Positions 36,417 to 46,556 are shown, counted from the first letter of the stretch. The stretch is 64,000 nt of DNA from Pedobacter petrophilus (GCF_009674725.1 NZ_WKKH01000005.1:62001-126000), one strand, 5' to 3'. A program made the numbers and translations. Notes: a model not told the origin generated them from the sequence alone.

Positions 36417-37724
36417 ATGAATAAAACTTCCAAAGAAATTCGGACAGCTGAAAGCGATGACATGAAATACAGGCTAAAGTCGATCTTTGGTGGCTCTGTC
36501 GGAAACCTGGTTGAATGGTACGACTGGTATACTTATTCGGCATTTGCCCTATATTTTTCTGATGCCTTTTTCCCGAATAGCAACCCAACAGCACAGCTTT
36601 TAAACACTGCCGGAATCTTTGCTGTTGGATTTTTGATGCGCCCTATTGGAGGCTGGCTTTTCGGAAGTATTGCCGATAAAATGGGGCGTAAAAAGTCAAT
36701 GACTTTATCAGTTCTGATTATGGCCATTGGCTCTTTAATTATCGGCTTTACACCCGGATATAAACAAATAGGAATTGCAGCTCCTCTTCTATTGGTTTTC
36801 GCCAGATTAATTCAAGGCCTAAGCACAGGCGGAGAATATGGAACTTCTGCCACCTACCTTAGTGAAATGGCAACAAAGAAACGTCGCGGTTTTTTTTCCA
36901 GCTTTCAATATGTTACCCTAATTGGCGGACAATTATTAGCATTAGGCATTCAGTTAATTTTGCAGAACTGGCTCCTCACCGCTGAAGAATTACATCGCTG
37001 GGGATGGAGAATCCCATTTTTTATCGGTGCTATCCTTTCTTTTATTGCACTATACCTCAGAAGACATATCGATGAAACAGCAGCTTTCAAAACCAAAGAC
37101 GCGGAAGAAAAGAAAAGCGGTATTGCTGTCTTAATGAAATATCCCAAAGAAGTTTTTACAGTTGTGGGGTTAACCCTTGGCGGTACAATTGCTTTCTATA
37201 CTTTCAGCACCTATATGCAAAAGTTTTTAGTAAACACCGTGCATTTAAGCAAGGAAACTTCTACTACCCTTTCCTTTATTTCCTTGTTGGTTTTTGCTAT
37301 TTTACAGCCTTTATTTGGGTTGTTATCTGATAAAATCGGAAGAAAACCCCTATTGATTGGTTTTGGTGTATTCGGAACGCTTTTTACCGTACCCATTTTA
37401 ACAGGTATGGCTAGCGAAACCAATACCACTGTTATTTTCTTATTGATGATTGCTGCCCTCATTATAGTAAGTGGTTATACAAGTATCAATGCGGTGGTAA
37501 AAGCAGAACTATTTCCAGCCGAAATCAGAGCGCTTGGCGTTGGGTTACCTTATGCATTAACGGTAGCTATTTTTGGCGGAACCGCAGAATATCTGGCCCT
37601 TTGGTTTAAGAATATTGGTCATGAAAACTATTTCTACTGGTATGTTACGGGCTGCATTCTAATTTCATTGGTGCTATATACTACCATGAAGGATACTAAA
37701 CATCATTCGAAGATAGAGGATTAA
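36417..37724 (+). CDS. MFS transporter of the metabolite:H+ symporter (MHS) family
   Basis: 435 residues from the ATG at 36417. Twelve hydrophobic segments. The MHS signatures are clear: GNLVEWYDWYTYSAFALYFS in TM1, GSIADKMGRKKSM in loop 2-3 and QGLSTGGEYGTSATYLSEMA in TM4-5. Relatives carry alpha-ketoglutarate, citrate, proline/betaine or shikimate; the exact substrate cannot be read here. C-terminus charged and cytoplasmic. A second MHS gene lies at 43002. Confidence 0.9.
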   Translation: MNKTSKEIRTAESDDMKYRLKSIFGGSVGNLVEWYDWYTYSAFALYFSDAFFPNSNPTAQLLNTAGIFAVGFLMRPIGGWLFGSIADKMGRKKSMTLSVLIMAIGSLIIGFTPGYKQIGIAAPLLLVFARLIQGLSTGGEYGTSATYLSEMATKKRRGFFSSFQYVTLIGGQLLALGIQLILQNWLLTAEELHRWGWRIPFFIGAILSFIALYLRRHIDETAAFKTKDAEEKKSGIAVLMKYPKEVFTVVGLTLGGTIAFYTFSTYMQKFLVNTVHLSKETSTTLSFISLLVFAILQPLFGLLSDKIGRKPLLIGFGVFGTLFTVPILTGMASETNTTVIFLLMIAALIIVSGYTSINAVVKAELFPAEIRALGVGLPYALTVAIFGGTAEYLALWFKNIGHENYFYWYVTGCILISLVLYTTMKDTKHHSKIED

Positions 37725-37770
37725 GCCAGGATTAAAAGGAGAGTGGGATTTTGATGTACCTATTTAAGCA

Positions 37771-38151
37771 TTAGATATAATTGCTAATCTCAATTAAATT
37801 CAAATCCGGATCGCGGAGATAGACAGATAAAATTTGTCCATTTGCACCAGTCCTTTCTACAGGGCCATTTTCAATTTCAATGCCGCATTCCTTTAGCTCT
37901 TTGATCACTTCGTTGATAGATTGATCAGTTATAAAACATAAATCTGCAGAGCCTGGCGTTGGCTTAAAGGCCTTTGGTTCAATCTCGCACCCGTACTGAT
38001 GCAAGTTAATTTTCTGGTTTCCAAATTTCAGGGCCTTCCGGTTATCACCAAACTCGATTACTTCCATGCCTAAGGCATTTTTATAAAACTTACATGTACC
38101 TTCCATGTTCACCACAGTGAGCACTAGATGATCTAAATTGCTAACTTTCAT
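37771..38151 (-). CDS. VOC family (glyoxalase/dioxygenase-like) protein
   Basis: 126 residues: two beta-alpha-beta-beta-beta modules. Metal-ligand positions are visible at H9 (LDHLVLTV), H51 (INLHQYG) and the final E (NLIEISNY). The layout matches the glyoxalase-I-like VOC proteins often named as virulence or fosfomycin-type; the substrate is unknown. Monocistronic. Confidence 0.9.
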   Translation of the reverse strand: MKVSNLDHLVLTVVNMEGTCKFYKNALGMEVIEFGDNRKALKFGNQKINLHQYGCEIEPKAFKPTPGSADLCFITDQSINEVIKELKECGIEIENGPVERTGANGQILSVYLRDPDLNLIEISNYI

Positions 38152-38286
38152 ATTTGATTCTTTAATAAGAACTAAGCTTTTAGCGAATTGTTTTAACTGA
38201 CCATGCCGGGTTTAAATTTCATTTCCCAAACAAAGTGTTGGCAATAATCTAATTACAAAATAATCAATTTTTATATATTTACCATT

Positions 38287-39567
38287 ATGCAAAATCAAGC
38301 TCCACTAGCCGAAAGAATGCGTCCTCAAAACCTTGACGAATATGTAGGGCAGAAACATTTAGTAGGTACTGGTGCCGTTTTACGCAAGGCTATTGAGAGC
38401 AGTCAGTTGCCTTCGATGATTTTCTGGGGGCCTCCCGGGGTGGGAAAAACGACACTGGCATATATTATTTCACAGGCACTGGATCGCCCGTTTTTTAACT
38501 TAAGCGCCATTAATAGCGGTGTTAAAGATATCCGCGAAGTGATCGATAAAGCCGCCGCACTGAAAGATAGTTTTCTGGGTTTGCCTATATTATTTATTGA
38601 TGAGATTCACCGCTTCAGCAAATCACAGCAAGATAGTTTGCTTGGCGCTGTAGAACGCGGTTTGGTTACCTTAATCGGTGCAACAACAGAAAATCCATCG
38701 TTTGAAGTCATTTCCGCTTTGCTTTCCCGCTGCCAGGTTTACATCTTAAAATCTTTAACAGAAGAAGAATTAACCGGCTTGTTACAAACAGCGATTAAAA
38801 AAGATGTAATTCTTGCTCAAAAGAAAATAGAGATCCAGGAGCACGAAGCACTTATCCGCCTTTCTGGTGGCGATGCCAGAAAACTGTTAAATGTACTGGA
38901 AATTGCCATAAACGGGATTGGTGGAGACAAAATTATCCTTACCAACGAAAGCGTGCTGGCGCATGCCCAGCAAAATTTAGCTTTATATGATAAGGCAGGG
39001 GAGCAACATTACGACATCATTTCTGCATTTATAAAATCAATCCGCGGCAGCGATCCAAATGCTGCTGTTTACTGGTTAGCCAGAATGATCGAAGGTGGAG
39101 AAGACCCGCTATTTATTGCCAGAAGGTTATTAATTTTATCCTCAGAAGATATTGGAAATGCTAATCCAAATGCGCTATTGCTTGCCAACAATTGTTTCAC
39201 CGCAGTAAATGTAATCGGTTATCCGGAAGCCAGAATTATTTTATCTCAATGTGTAACCTATCTTGCCAGCTCACCGAAAAGCAATGCCTCATATGAAGCG
39301 ATCAACCATGCCCAGGCCTTAGTGAAGCAAACCGGAAATCTGCCTGTACCCTTGCATATCCGAAATGCCCCTACCAAACTGATGAAAAATATAGGTTATG
39401 GAAAAGACTATAAATATTCGCATGGCTATGAAGGGAATTTCGAAGCGCAGGAATATTTTCCGGATGAGTTAAGCGGAACGAAATTATATGATCCCGGGAA
39501 AAATGCTGCCGAAGAAAAATTACGCGAAAAACTCAGACAAAACTGGAAAGATAAATACAACTATTAG
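38287..39567 (+). CDS. rarA: Replication-associated recombination protein RarA (MgsA, AAA+ ATPase)
   Basis: 426 residues. It opens PLAERMRPQNLDEYVGQKHL, typical of RarA. Walker A is GPPGVGKTT, Walker B LFIDEIHRF, sensor 1 GATTENPSF, and the arginine-finger SRCQVY follows. The C-terminal part (SIRGSDPNAAVYWLARMIEGGEDP) is the tetramerisation domain of the family. It works at stalled replication forks with SSB and RecA. Confidence 0.95.
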   Translation: MQNQAPLAERMRPQNLDEYVGQKHLVGTGAVLRKAIESSQLPSMIFWGPPGVGKTTLAYIISQALDRPFFNLSAINSGVKDIREVIDKAAALKDSFLGLPILFIDEIHRFSKSQQDSLLGAVERGLVTLIGATTENPSFEVISALLSRCQVYILKSLTEEELTGLLQTAIKKDVILAQKKIEIQEHEALIRLSGGDARKLLNVLEIAINGIGGDKIILTNESVLAHAQQNLALYDKAGEQHYDIISAFIKSIRGSDPNAAVYWLARMIEGGEDPLFIARRLLILSSEDIGNANPNALLLANNCFTAVNVIGYPEARIILSQCVTYLASSPKSNASYEAINHAQALVKQTGNLPVPLHIRNAPTKLMKNIGYGKDYKYSHGYEGNFEAQEYFPDELSGTKLYDPGKNAAEEKLREKLRQNWKDKYNY

Positions 39568-39631
39568 TGTAACATTTTAAAGCGAAGCGTTACTAATATA
39601 TACATTACCGATAACTAATACCTAAACTTAT

Positions 39632-41104
39632 ATGCTCAGTACTTTCTTAAGCCATCAAAAGAAATCTTTTTGGCGTTCGCGCAACCGTGGTGGCAGCATT
39701 GCCGCCCAGGTTGTATTAGGCTTGTTTATGCTTTATTTTTTAGTGATTGCCGCTGCCTTAGGTTTCGGAATGACGGTGCTTCTTCCTAAAGTTTTCCCTA
39801 AAGTGGATGTAATGACCAGTTTCAATGGCATTATTCTTTATTATTTTGCATTTGATTTCCTCATGCGCCTGCAACTTCAGGAGTTACCCACTTTGAGTAT
39901 CATCCCTTACCTCCATCTAAAAGTATCCAAAAGTAAAATAGTAGATTTCTTAAATATCAAAGCACTCTTTTCTGCTTTTAACCTTTGGCCGTTTTTACTA
40001 TTCCTTCCTTTTTGTTTCATTACCATCGCGAAGCAACATGGCATTTTAGTAGTTTTGGCTTATATTCTGAGCATTTTTTCCTTAATGCTGCTCAATAATT
40101 ACCTTATCTTATTCATTAAAAGAAAATCAATATCAAATATCCTGTTTACACTTGGTGGTCTGGTGGTGGTTTCCGGTTTTGCTGCTTTAGAATATTTTAA
40201 GATAATATCCATTACAGCTGCATCCGATATAGTATTCAGGGCCATTACTAAACAACCCTTATTAGCCTTAATATTCCCGGCGCTTACCTATTTGGTGTAT
40301 AAAATAAACTCGGTTTTTTTGCGCAAGAATCTCTATGTGGAGGAATTAAGCGCCAAGCAGGAGAAGAAAGTAAGTACTGATTATCCATTCTTTAACCGCT
40401 TTGGTAAAGTTGGTGTACTTGCCGCGCTCGAACTCAAACTCATCATCAGACATAAACGCCCACGAAATACAGTTTTGATGGGAACCATTATTCTGGCTTA
40501 CGGTTTTCTTTTTTACAAACCACAGGTATTGCAAACAAACTCATTCGGAATGATGTTATTTGCCGCCGTATTTATGACTGGCATGTCGATTATTAGTTAT
40601 GGACAGTTTATGTTTGCCTGGCAGAGTGCGCACTTCGACGGTTTATTGAGCAAGAAAATCGATTTCAAAGATTTTATCAAAGCAAAGTTTCTACTCTTCA
40701 CCATCGCTTCTACCCTGCTTACCATTGCCGCAAGTTTTTACTGCTTCATCGATGCAAAATTGCTCTTGCTTCATTTGGTAGCCTACTTATATAACATCGG
40801 TTTTACTACTGTGATGGTATTATTTTTAGCTACTTATAATTATAAAAGAATTGATGTATCACGAAGCGCTAGTTTTAACTGGCAAGGGATGGGCGCAACA
40901 CAATGGATTTCTATTTTTCCGTTTATTTTACTTCCAATACTAATCTACTGGGCGTTTAACCTGTTTCATCTTCCTTATGTAGGCTTAGCGGCCATAGGTT
41001 TATTTGGATTAGTGATGCTCCTGATGCGTGGATTCTGGGTAAATTTTATTGCAAAACGATTAGAACAACAACGTTATAAAATAGCCGAAGGCTTTAGAGA
41101 ATAA
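39632..41104 (+). CDS. DUF5687 family ABC transporter permease
   Basis: 490 residues with about ten to twelve hydrophobic segments and no signal peptide. The N-terminus (FLSHQKKSFWRSRNRGGSIAAQ) and the central ELKLIIRHKRPRN segment match the DUF5687 group of Bacteroidota. The ATPase gene follows after two bases, so the two form one exporter. The substrate is unknown; regulation is not evident. Confidence 0.87.
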   Translation: MLSTFLSHQKKSFWRSRNRGGSIAAQVVLGLFMLYFLVIAAALGFGMTVLLPKVFPKVDVMTSFNGIILYYFAFDFLMRLQLQELPTLSIIPYLHLKVSKSKIVDFLNIKALFSAFNLWPFLLFLPFCFITIAKQHGILVVLAYILSIFSLMLLNNYLILFIKRKSISNILFTLGGLVVVSGFAALEYFKIISITAASDIVFRAITKQPLLALIFPALTYLVYKINSVFLRKNLYVEELSAKQEKKVSTDYPFFNRFGKVGVLAALELKLIIRHKRPRNTVLMGTIILAYGFLFYKPQVLQTNSFGMMLFAAVFMTGMSIISYGQFMFAWQSAHFDGLLSKKIDFKDFIKAKFLLFTIASTLLTIAASFYCFIDAKLLLLHLVAYLYNIGFTTVMVLFLATYNYKRIDVSRSASFNWQGMGATQWISIFPFILLPILIYWAFNLFHLPYVGLAAIGLFGLVMLLMRGFWVNFIAKRLEQQRYKIAEGFRE

Positions 41105-41106
41105 TT

Positions 41107-41799
41107 ATGATTTTAGAAGTTAAAAATTTAAAGAAGGTTTATGGCGACAAAACTGTTGTAAACATAGAAAACATACAGATTGAACAAGGTGAAACAGTTG
41201 GATTAGTCGGAAATAATGGCGCCGGAAAAACTACCTTTTTCAGGATGTTACTGGATTTAATCAGACCAACGGAAGGCGAAATTATTTCTAAAAATGAAAA
41301 CGTTTCGCAAGGCGATAACTGGAAAAGTTATACGGCTTCGTTTTTAGACGAAGGTTTTCTGATTGATTACCTTACTCCGGAAGAATACTTCACCTTTATA
41401 GGAAGTTTAAATAACCTGAGTATTGCTGATGTAAGTGCTTATTTAACCCAATATGGTGAGTTTTTCAATAATGAAATCCTGAATAGCGGAAAGTATATCC
41501 GTGATTTTAGTAAAGGTAACCAGGTGAAGGTAGGCATCGCTGCTGCGTTGATGCAAAAACCAGAAATCTTAATTTTAGATGAACCCTTTGCCAACCTCGA
41601 TCCAACTACACAGATCAGATTAAAAAATTTATTGAAAGCGCAAACTGGCAGCATGACAACTTTTATCTCGAGTCATGATTTAAATCACGTAACCGATGTT
41701 TGCAATAGAATTATTCTGGTTGAAAAAGGCAAAGTGATTAAAGATTTTAAAACCGACGAAAATACCTTAAAAGAACTGGAAAGCTATTTCTCTGCGTAA
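41107..41799 (+). CDS. ABC transporter ATP-binding protein
   Basis: 230 residues. Walker A GNNGAGKTTF, a degenerate signature FSKGNQVKVGIAAAL, Walker B ILILDEPFANLD and a switch His in SSHDLNHV. The signature SKGN in place of LSGGQ is common in this exporter class. Translation is likely coupled to the DUF5687 permease upstream. Confidence 0.94.
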   Translation: MILEVKNLKKVYGDKTVVNIENIQIEQGETVGLVGNNGAGKTTFFRMLLDLIRPTEGEIISKNENVSQGDNWKSYTASFLDEGFLIDYLTPEEYFTFIGSLNNLSIADVSAYLTQYGEFFNNEILNSGKYIRDFSKGNQVKVGIAAALMQKPEILILDEPFANLDPTTQIRLKNLLKAQTGSMTTFISSHDLNHVTDVCNRIILVEKGKVIKDFKTDENTLKELESYFSA

Positions 41800-41973
41800 T
41801 TTTTGTACTAAGATTGATACAATATGAAAGGGCAGGATATTGATTCCGCAGCTATTAAGATACTTAATTATTCTTTTTGCCATTAATCAGTGGAAATGCA
41901 AATGAATTTTATCCAATTCGTTTTTTGGCATCGTGTTTGAATATGAACGACTAGAATTTAAATATAAATAATC

Positions 41974-42651
41974 ATGAGTATCTCAAAAGTAAGAATAGCA
42001 ACACTAAGCATAGGATTAGCAGTAGGTTCAATCGCGTTTCAAAGCTGTGATAGCTTAACTAAAACACAAAAAGGTGCAGGTATTGGTGCAGCAGCAGGTG
42101 GTGTAGTAGGTGCATTGATCGGAAAAAAAGCAGGTAATACTGCAGTTGGAGCATTAATTGGTGGTGCTATCGGTGGTACTGCAGGTGCTTTCATTGGTCG
42201 TAGAATGGATAGACAGGCTGCTGAAATTCAAAAAGCTATTCCTAACGCAGAGGTAATTCGCGAAGGAGAAGGGATCATTGTTAAATTTGATAGTGGTATT
42301 CTATTCGATTTCGATAAAACAGCATTGAAAGATGCAGCTAAAACTAATGTTCAGAGTTTAGCTTCCTCATTAAATCAATATCCTGATACTGATATCAAAA
42401 TTATCGGTCACACGGATAGTAAAGGTACAGAAACTTACAACCAGGGTTTATCGGAAAGAAGAGCAGCAGCAGTTAAAGCTTATGCCGTTTCACAGGGTGT
42501 TCCATCATCCAGATTAGTAACTATGGGTAAAGGTTTTTCTGAGCCAATTGCAGATAATGAAACTGATACAGGTCGTGCAGCAAATCGTCGTGTTGAGATT
42601 GTAATCGTTGCAAACGATGCATTGAAAGACACCGCTAAAAAACAAGGATAA
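41974..42651 (+). CDS. OmpA family lipoprotein with glycine-zipper region
   Basis: 225 residues. A signal ends with QSC (C25, lipobox-like FQSC). A glycine-zipper stretch (about 33-76, with GAGIGAAAGGVVGALIG) may insert into the outer membrane. The OmpA C-terminal domain follows (about 100-215), with IIGHTDSKGTETYNQGLSERRA and RAANRRVEIVI, which bind diaminopimelate in peptidoglycan. This is the YiaD-type OmpA lipoprotein that links outer membrane and cell wall. Monocistronic, with a strong terminator. Confidence 0.93.
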   Translation: MSISKVRIATLSIGLAVGSIAFQSCDSLTKTQKGAGIGAAAGGVVGALIGKKAGNTAVGALIGGAIGGTAGAFIGRRMDRQAAEIQKAIPNAEVIREGEGIIVKFDSGILFDFDKTALKDAAKTNVQSLASSLNQYPDTDIKIIGHTDSKGTETYNQGLSERRAAAVKAYAVSQGVPSSRLVTMGKGFSEPIADNETDTGRAANRRVEIVIVANDALKDTAKKQG

Positions 42652-42692
42652 TATAAGCAATTACCCTCTACCTATGAGGCCATCATATATCC

Positions 42693-42726
42693 ACCCCGAT
42701 ACCAAAAGTATCGGGGTTTTTTATTT
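42693..42726. terminator. Intrinsic terminator after the OmpA gene
   Basis: A 9-bp GC-rich stem CCCCGATAC / GTATCGGGG with a CAAAA loop and a T-run (42717-42722), between convergent genes. Confidence 0.88.
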
Positions 42727-42750
42727 TATAAGCATATTTATATTAAACGA

Positions 42751-42999
42751 TTATTCTGAAGAATGATCCGCTAATTGGTCATATTCACCTTTCCAGGCAT
42801 AAAAGCCAAAAATCATTAAGCCAATACTAATTGGAAAGAATATAAACAGAATGATTGCCCACTGTAGAATGGTATTCGTTCTTTCGATTTCAGTATGTAC
42901 TAATCCTACCTTATCAATGGCCTGCATAATTAAAAAAGCCATTGCCAGAGGGCCTAGCAACATCCAAACTATTCCTAAAAATTTCTTTAACGTATTCAT
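42751..42999 (-). CDS. Small two-TM membrane protein paired with MHS transporter
   Basis: 82 residues. Membrane segments near 8-28 and 45-68, with a short loop (VGLVHTEIERTNT) and an acidic tail. It starts two bases after the stop of the large transporter gene, so they are co-translated or tightly coupled. I do not know the family well. Its placement suggests an accessory or regulatory subunit of that transporter, as inference. Confidence 0.7.
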   Translation of the reverse strand: MNTLKKFLGIVWMLLGPLAMAFLIMQAIDKVGLVHTEIERTNTILQWAIILFIFFPISIGLMIFGFYAWKGEYDQLADHSSE

Positions 43000-43001
43000 A
43001 A

Positions 43002-44522
43002 TTAATCGTTAATGTTTTCGTCTCTTTTATTCGATAAATATATCGTTCCGATAATTAAGCTTAAGGTTGCAATCCCTATTGGATACCACAATCCGGAAAG
43101 TGGTGTAGCGCCCGCAAAACTGGCAATTAATGTCGCTATAAACGGTACCAATCCTCCAAACACCCCGTTACCGATATGATAGGGCAATGACATGGAAGTA
43201 TACCGGATCTTAGTTGGAAAAAGCTCTACCAAAAAGGCAGCAATCGGACCATACACCATGGTTACTAATAAAATCTGGAAGAAAATTAAGCCAACAAATT
43301 TCCAGAATAAAGGCGTAGGTAAAACTTTATCCTTTATAATTTCCTTCCCGGATAAAACACCAGATTTTTGTGAAACCGTGTCAACCTGAAATTTATTAAA
43401 AGAAGCCCCGCTTTTTAAAACAACATTTGTGGTAGATGTGTAAAGGCTATCCGAAGTACCAGACAAAGCTTCACGTTTTATAGCAGGCTTGGCATATACA
43501 GCCCCTGTCAAATCCATTTTTGTAGTGTCTGTATCATCTAAAAAAGCCTGGTAAATAGGTCGATAAAACACGATGCCTAAGAGCATCCCGGCTAACATGA
43601 TCCATTTGCGTCCAACACGATCACTCCAGGCCCCAAAAATCACAAAAAAAGGCGTAGCGAAAGCAATTCCCCAAAGCAGAATATACCTCGAATCGTTAAA
43701 ATCAAGTTTACAGGTATTCTCCAAAAAAGATTGTGCATAAAATTGTCCGGTGTACCAGATTACCCCCTGCCCCATTGTTGCCCCAAACAAAGCCAGCAAT
43801 ACCATTTTAAAATTAGCTTTATTATTGAAACTTTCCTTTAATGGATTTTTAGAGACATTCCCTTCTGCTTTCAATTTGGAAAACATGGGTGATTCATGCA
43901 TTTTCATGCGGATGTAAATCGAAACCACTACCAAAAGAATAGATAATAGAAATGGGATTCGCCAACCCCAGTCTGCAAACGTATCTGCACCGAGAACATT
44001 CTTGGTAATTACAATTACCCCCAGCGAAAGAAATAACCCCAATGTTGCTGTCGTTTGGATCCAGCTGGTAAAAAACCCCCGCTTATTTTTTGGTGCATGC
44101 TCTGCAACATAAGTTGCTGCCCCTCCATATTCTCCACCAAGCGCTAACCCTTGTACCAGCCTTAAGATCAAAACTAAAATTGGTGCAGCATAGCCAATGC
44201 TGCTATAAGACGGGATTAATCCAATTAAAAAAGTAGAGCCACCCATTAACACCAGGGTGAGCAGAAAAGTATATTTTCGACCAATTAAGTCGCCCAACCG
44301 CCCAAAAACCAGTGCACCAAACGGACGAACAATAAAGCCCGCAGCAAAAATAGCAAGTGTATTAATTAATGCAGAGGCACCGGCATCTTCAGGGAAAAGC
44401 TGGTGACCAATAATCACGGCTAAACTGCCAAAGATGTAAAAATCGTACCATTCAATCAAGGTGCCTAATGAAGAGGCACCAATAACTTTGAAAATGTTAT
44501 TTTTGGGTAGCGTTTCGCTCAT
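43002..44522 (-). CDS. MHS-family MFS transporter with long central insertion
   Basis: 506 residues. MHS motifs: GTLIEWYDFYIFGSLAVIIG in TM1, GRLGDLIGRKYTF in loop 2-3 and QGLALGGEYGGAATYVAEHA in TM4-5. Between TM8 and TM9 a polar stretch of about 85 residues (about 305-395, containing TDTTKMDLTGAVYAKP and SLYTSTTNVVLKSG) is inserted, longer than in the first MHS protein of this window. It should face the periplasm. Substrate unknown, likely a carboxylate or osmolyte. Cotranscribed with the 82-residue membrane protein. Confidence 0.9.
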   Translation of the reverse strand: MSETLPKNNIFKVIGASSLGTLIEWYDFYIFGSLAVIIGHQLFPEDAGASALINTLAIFAAGFIVRPFGALVFGRLGDLIGRKYTFLLTLVLMGGSTFLIGLIPSYSSIGYAAPILVLILRLVQGLALGGEYGGAATYVAEHAPKNKRGFFTSWIQTTATLGLFLSLGVIVITKNVLGADTFADWGWRIPFLLSILLVVVSIYIRMKMHESPMFSKLKAEGNVSKNPLKESFNNKANFKMVLLALFGATMGQGVIWYTGQFYAQSFLENTCKLDFNDSRYILLWGIAFATPFFVIFGAWSDRVGRKWIMLAGMLLGIVFYRPIYQAFLDDTDTTKMDLTGAVYAKPAIKREALSGTSDSLYTSTTNVVLKSGASFNKFQVDTVSQKSGVLSGKEIIKDKVLPTPLFWKFVGLIFFQILLVTMVYGPIAAFLVELFPTKIRYTSMSLPYHIGNGVFGGLVPFIATLIASFAGATPLSGLWYPIGIATLSLIIGTIYLSNKRDENIND

Positions 44523-44648
44523 GGATTCGGAATATTTGGTTTTCTAATATAAACATTTGAGTGCTAAATAAAATTAAATATTGATTTAAATTCCTACAAT
44601 CAAACATTTTGGATTCTGTTTTGTACTTTCATACGGAAAACCAAACAT

Positions 44649-45539
44649 ATGCTTTTAATACAAAACATTAGATTAAGTAGAATTTTAAGAAATACCTGGC
44701 ATGTTGATCTTATTATGATCGCTTCATGCACGGCAGCTTATTTTGTCCGCGAATATTTAATTGCACATCATTTCGAAATTCCATCTATTATTCCAACAGT
44801 TTTAGGTACTGCAATTGCATTTTTTATTGGCTTTAATAACAACCAGGCTTATGACAGATGGTGGGAAGCCCGGAAAATATGGGGCGCAATAGTAAACGAT
44901 TCACGTTCTCTGGCAAGGGCATTAATTAACTATGTTGATGAGGATGAGGCAAGTGCCAAGCGGATTATATTCAGACATATCGCATTTCTTTATGCCTTGA
45001 AAGCGAGCCTGCGCGGGGCTGTAGATGAAATTTACATTAAATATCTACCGCCAGAAGATCTTCTGGAAATCAAAAAACACACCAATAAACATAATGCGAT
45101 ATTAAATATCCAGTCTAGAGAGTTGCAAAAACTTTCAAAAGAAAATAAAATTGATGGCTTTCGTTTTATTGAAATTAACGAGATGCTGGTTCGCTTTTCT
45201 GATTCGATGGGCATGAGCGAGAGGATTAAAAACACCATTTTCCCAACTACATATACCTATTTAACCAAAGTTTTTATCTGGCTTTTTGTTGTTACTTTCA
45301 CATTAGTGATCAGCCAATCTGCTGGTCCGGCTTCTATCTTTTTGGGTTGGTTAATAGGTTTCGTTTTTGTTTCGACTCAAATAAATGGAATGAGTCTGGT
45401 AGATCCGTTCAAAAACAACTCTGCCGGTATTCCCCTAAATCAAATTACCAGAACAATTGAAATTAACCTGCTGCAAATGCTGGAAGAAACAGATATCCCA
45501 GAACCAGTTAAGCCCATTAATGAAGAATATGTGCTCTAA
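44649..45539 (+). CDS. Bestrophin-family ion channel protein
   Basis: 296 residues with four hydrophobic segments. The hallmark FNNNQAYDRWWEARKIWGAI is intact after the second segment, and FVSTQINGMSLVDPFKNN occurs near the C-terminus. Bacterial bestrophins (RFP-TM/UPF0187) form pentameric ion channels in the inner membrane. Transport selectivity cannot be inferred. Monocistronic. Confidence 0.92.
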   Translation: MLLIQNIRLSRILRNTWHVDLIMIASCTAAYFVREYLIAHHFEIPSIIPTVLGTAIAFFIGFNNNQAYDRWWEARKIWGAIVNDSRSLARALINYVDEDEASAKRIIFRHIAFLYALKASLRGAVDEIYIKYLPPEDLLEIKKHTNKHNAILNIQSRELQKLSKENKIDGFRFIEINEMLVRFSDSMGMSERIKNTIFPTTYTYLTKVFIWLFVVTFTLVISQSAGPASIFLGWLIGFVFVSTQINGMSLVDPFKNNSAGIPLNQITRTIEINLLQMLEETDIPEPVKPINEEYVL

Positions 45540-45663
45540 TTTTTGCTGGATTTTACCAGTTTAAACTGCAGACCAGTGCGAATTAAACATAATGGCTAGA
45601 TTGACTATATGTATCTTTGCCACTGCTGATCTCATAGAAATGCCGTTTAGATAAGTTAAAACA

Positions 45664-45703
45664 AAAAAATGCTCCCTTTAAAATTAAGGGGAGCATTTTT
45701 TGT
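45664..45703. terminator. Bidirectional terminator between bestrophin and TerC genes
   Basis: Stem AAAAAAATGCTCCC / GGGGAGCATTTTTT around an AT-rich loop, with A and T runs on both sides. Confidence 0.88.
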
Positions 45704-45709
45704 TAAGAT

Positions 45710-46486
45710 TTACTTCTTTGGCATGTTCCTCAACTCGATCGGTTTTTTTGTATTCTTTTTCATTTTCAAGTTTAGCATTTCTACTAATACCGAGAATGCC
45801 ATCGCGAAATAAACGTATCCTTTCGGAATGTGCTGATCTAATCCTTCAGCCAATAAGGAAACCCCAATGAGCAATAGGAAAGAAAGTGCCAGCATTTTAA
45901 CCGTAGGGTGATTGTTCACAAACTCGCTAATCTTACCTGCTGAAAACATCATGATAATTACGGCGATAACCACTGCTGCAATCATAATTTCGATATGCTC
46001 CGCCATTCCTACCGCGGTAATTACGGAGTCTAGTGAAAAGACAATATCCAGTATTAAAATCTGAACAATAGTTGCCCAGAACGAATGTACCTTTGTTTTA
46101 CCTTCTTCATCTTCTTCACCCTCTAATTTATTATGAATTTCGTGTGTACTTTTATAGATTAGAAACAAGCCTCCAATTATTAAAATCAAATCACGCCCTG
46201 AAATTGCCAGTTTCTCATGCCATTCGCCACCTGTTATGCCAATCCAGCTTCCCATATTAAATAACGGCGAAGTAAGCGTCATGATCCAGCTAAGAGAAAG
46301 CAATAACATCACCCGGGTAATCATCGCTAAACCCAGGCCTAGCTGGCGGGCTTTTTTCTGCTGATCTTTTGGCAATTTACCGGAAAGGATGGAAATAAAA
46401 ACAATGTTATCAATGCCCAAAACAATTTCCAGTAGTGTTAGGGTTAGGAGTGAAATCCAGGCTTCTGGAGTACTTAAGAAATCCAT
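45710..46486 (-). CDS. TerC family integral membrane protein
   Basis: 258 residues with about seven membrane segments. The acidic membrane motifs typical of TerC/Alx are present: LEIVLGIDNIVFISIL in TM1 and DIVFSLDSVITAVGMAE in the middle. An acidic loop EGEEDEEGKTK lies between TM3 and TM4. Family members are linked to tellurite resistance, manganese export and metal loading of secreted proteins. No other ter gene is near. Confidence 0.93.
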   Translation of the reverse strand: MDFLSTPEAWISLLTLTLLEIVLGIDNIVFISILSGKLPKDQQKKARQLGLGLAMITRVMLLLSLSWIMTLTSPLFNMGSWIGITGGEWHEKLAISGRDLILIIGGLFLIYKSTHEIHNKLEGEEDEEGKTKVHSFWATIVQILILDIVFSLDSVITAVGMAEHIEIMIAAVVIAVIIMMFSAGKISEFVNNHPTVKMLALSFLLLIGVSLLAEGLDQHIPKGYVYFAMAFSVLVEMLNLKMKKNTKKPIELRNMPKK

Positions 46487-46556
46487 ATAATAATTTTATC
46501 TGATAAGGCGAAGATAAATAAAATCGTTACCGTTTATGGAACATATTTTCTGACAT

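Noticed and set aside
41824..41886. 20-codon frame before the OmpA gene
   Set aside because: Too short, no motif, and no sign of translation signals other than a chance ATG.
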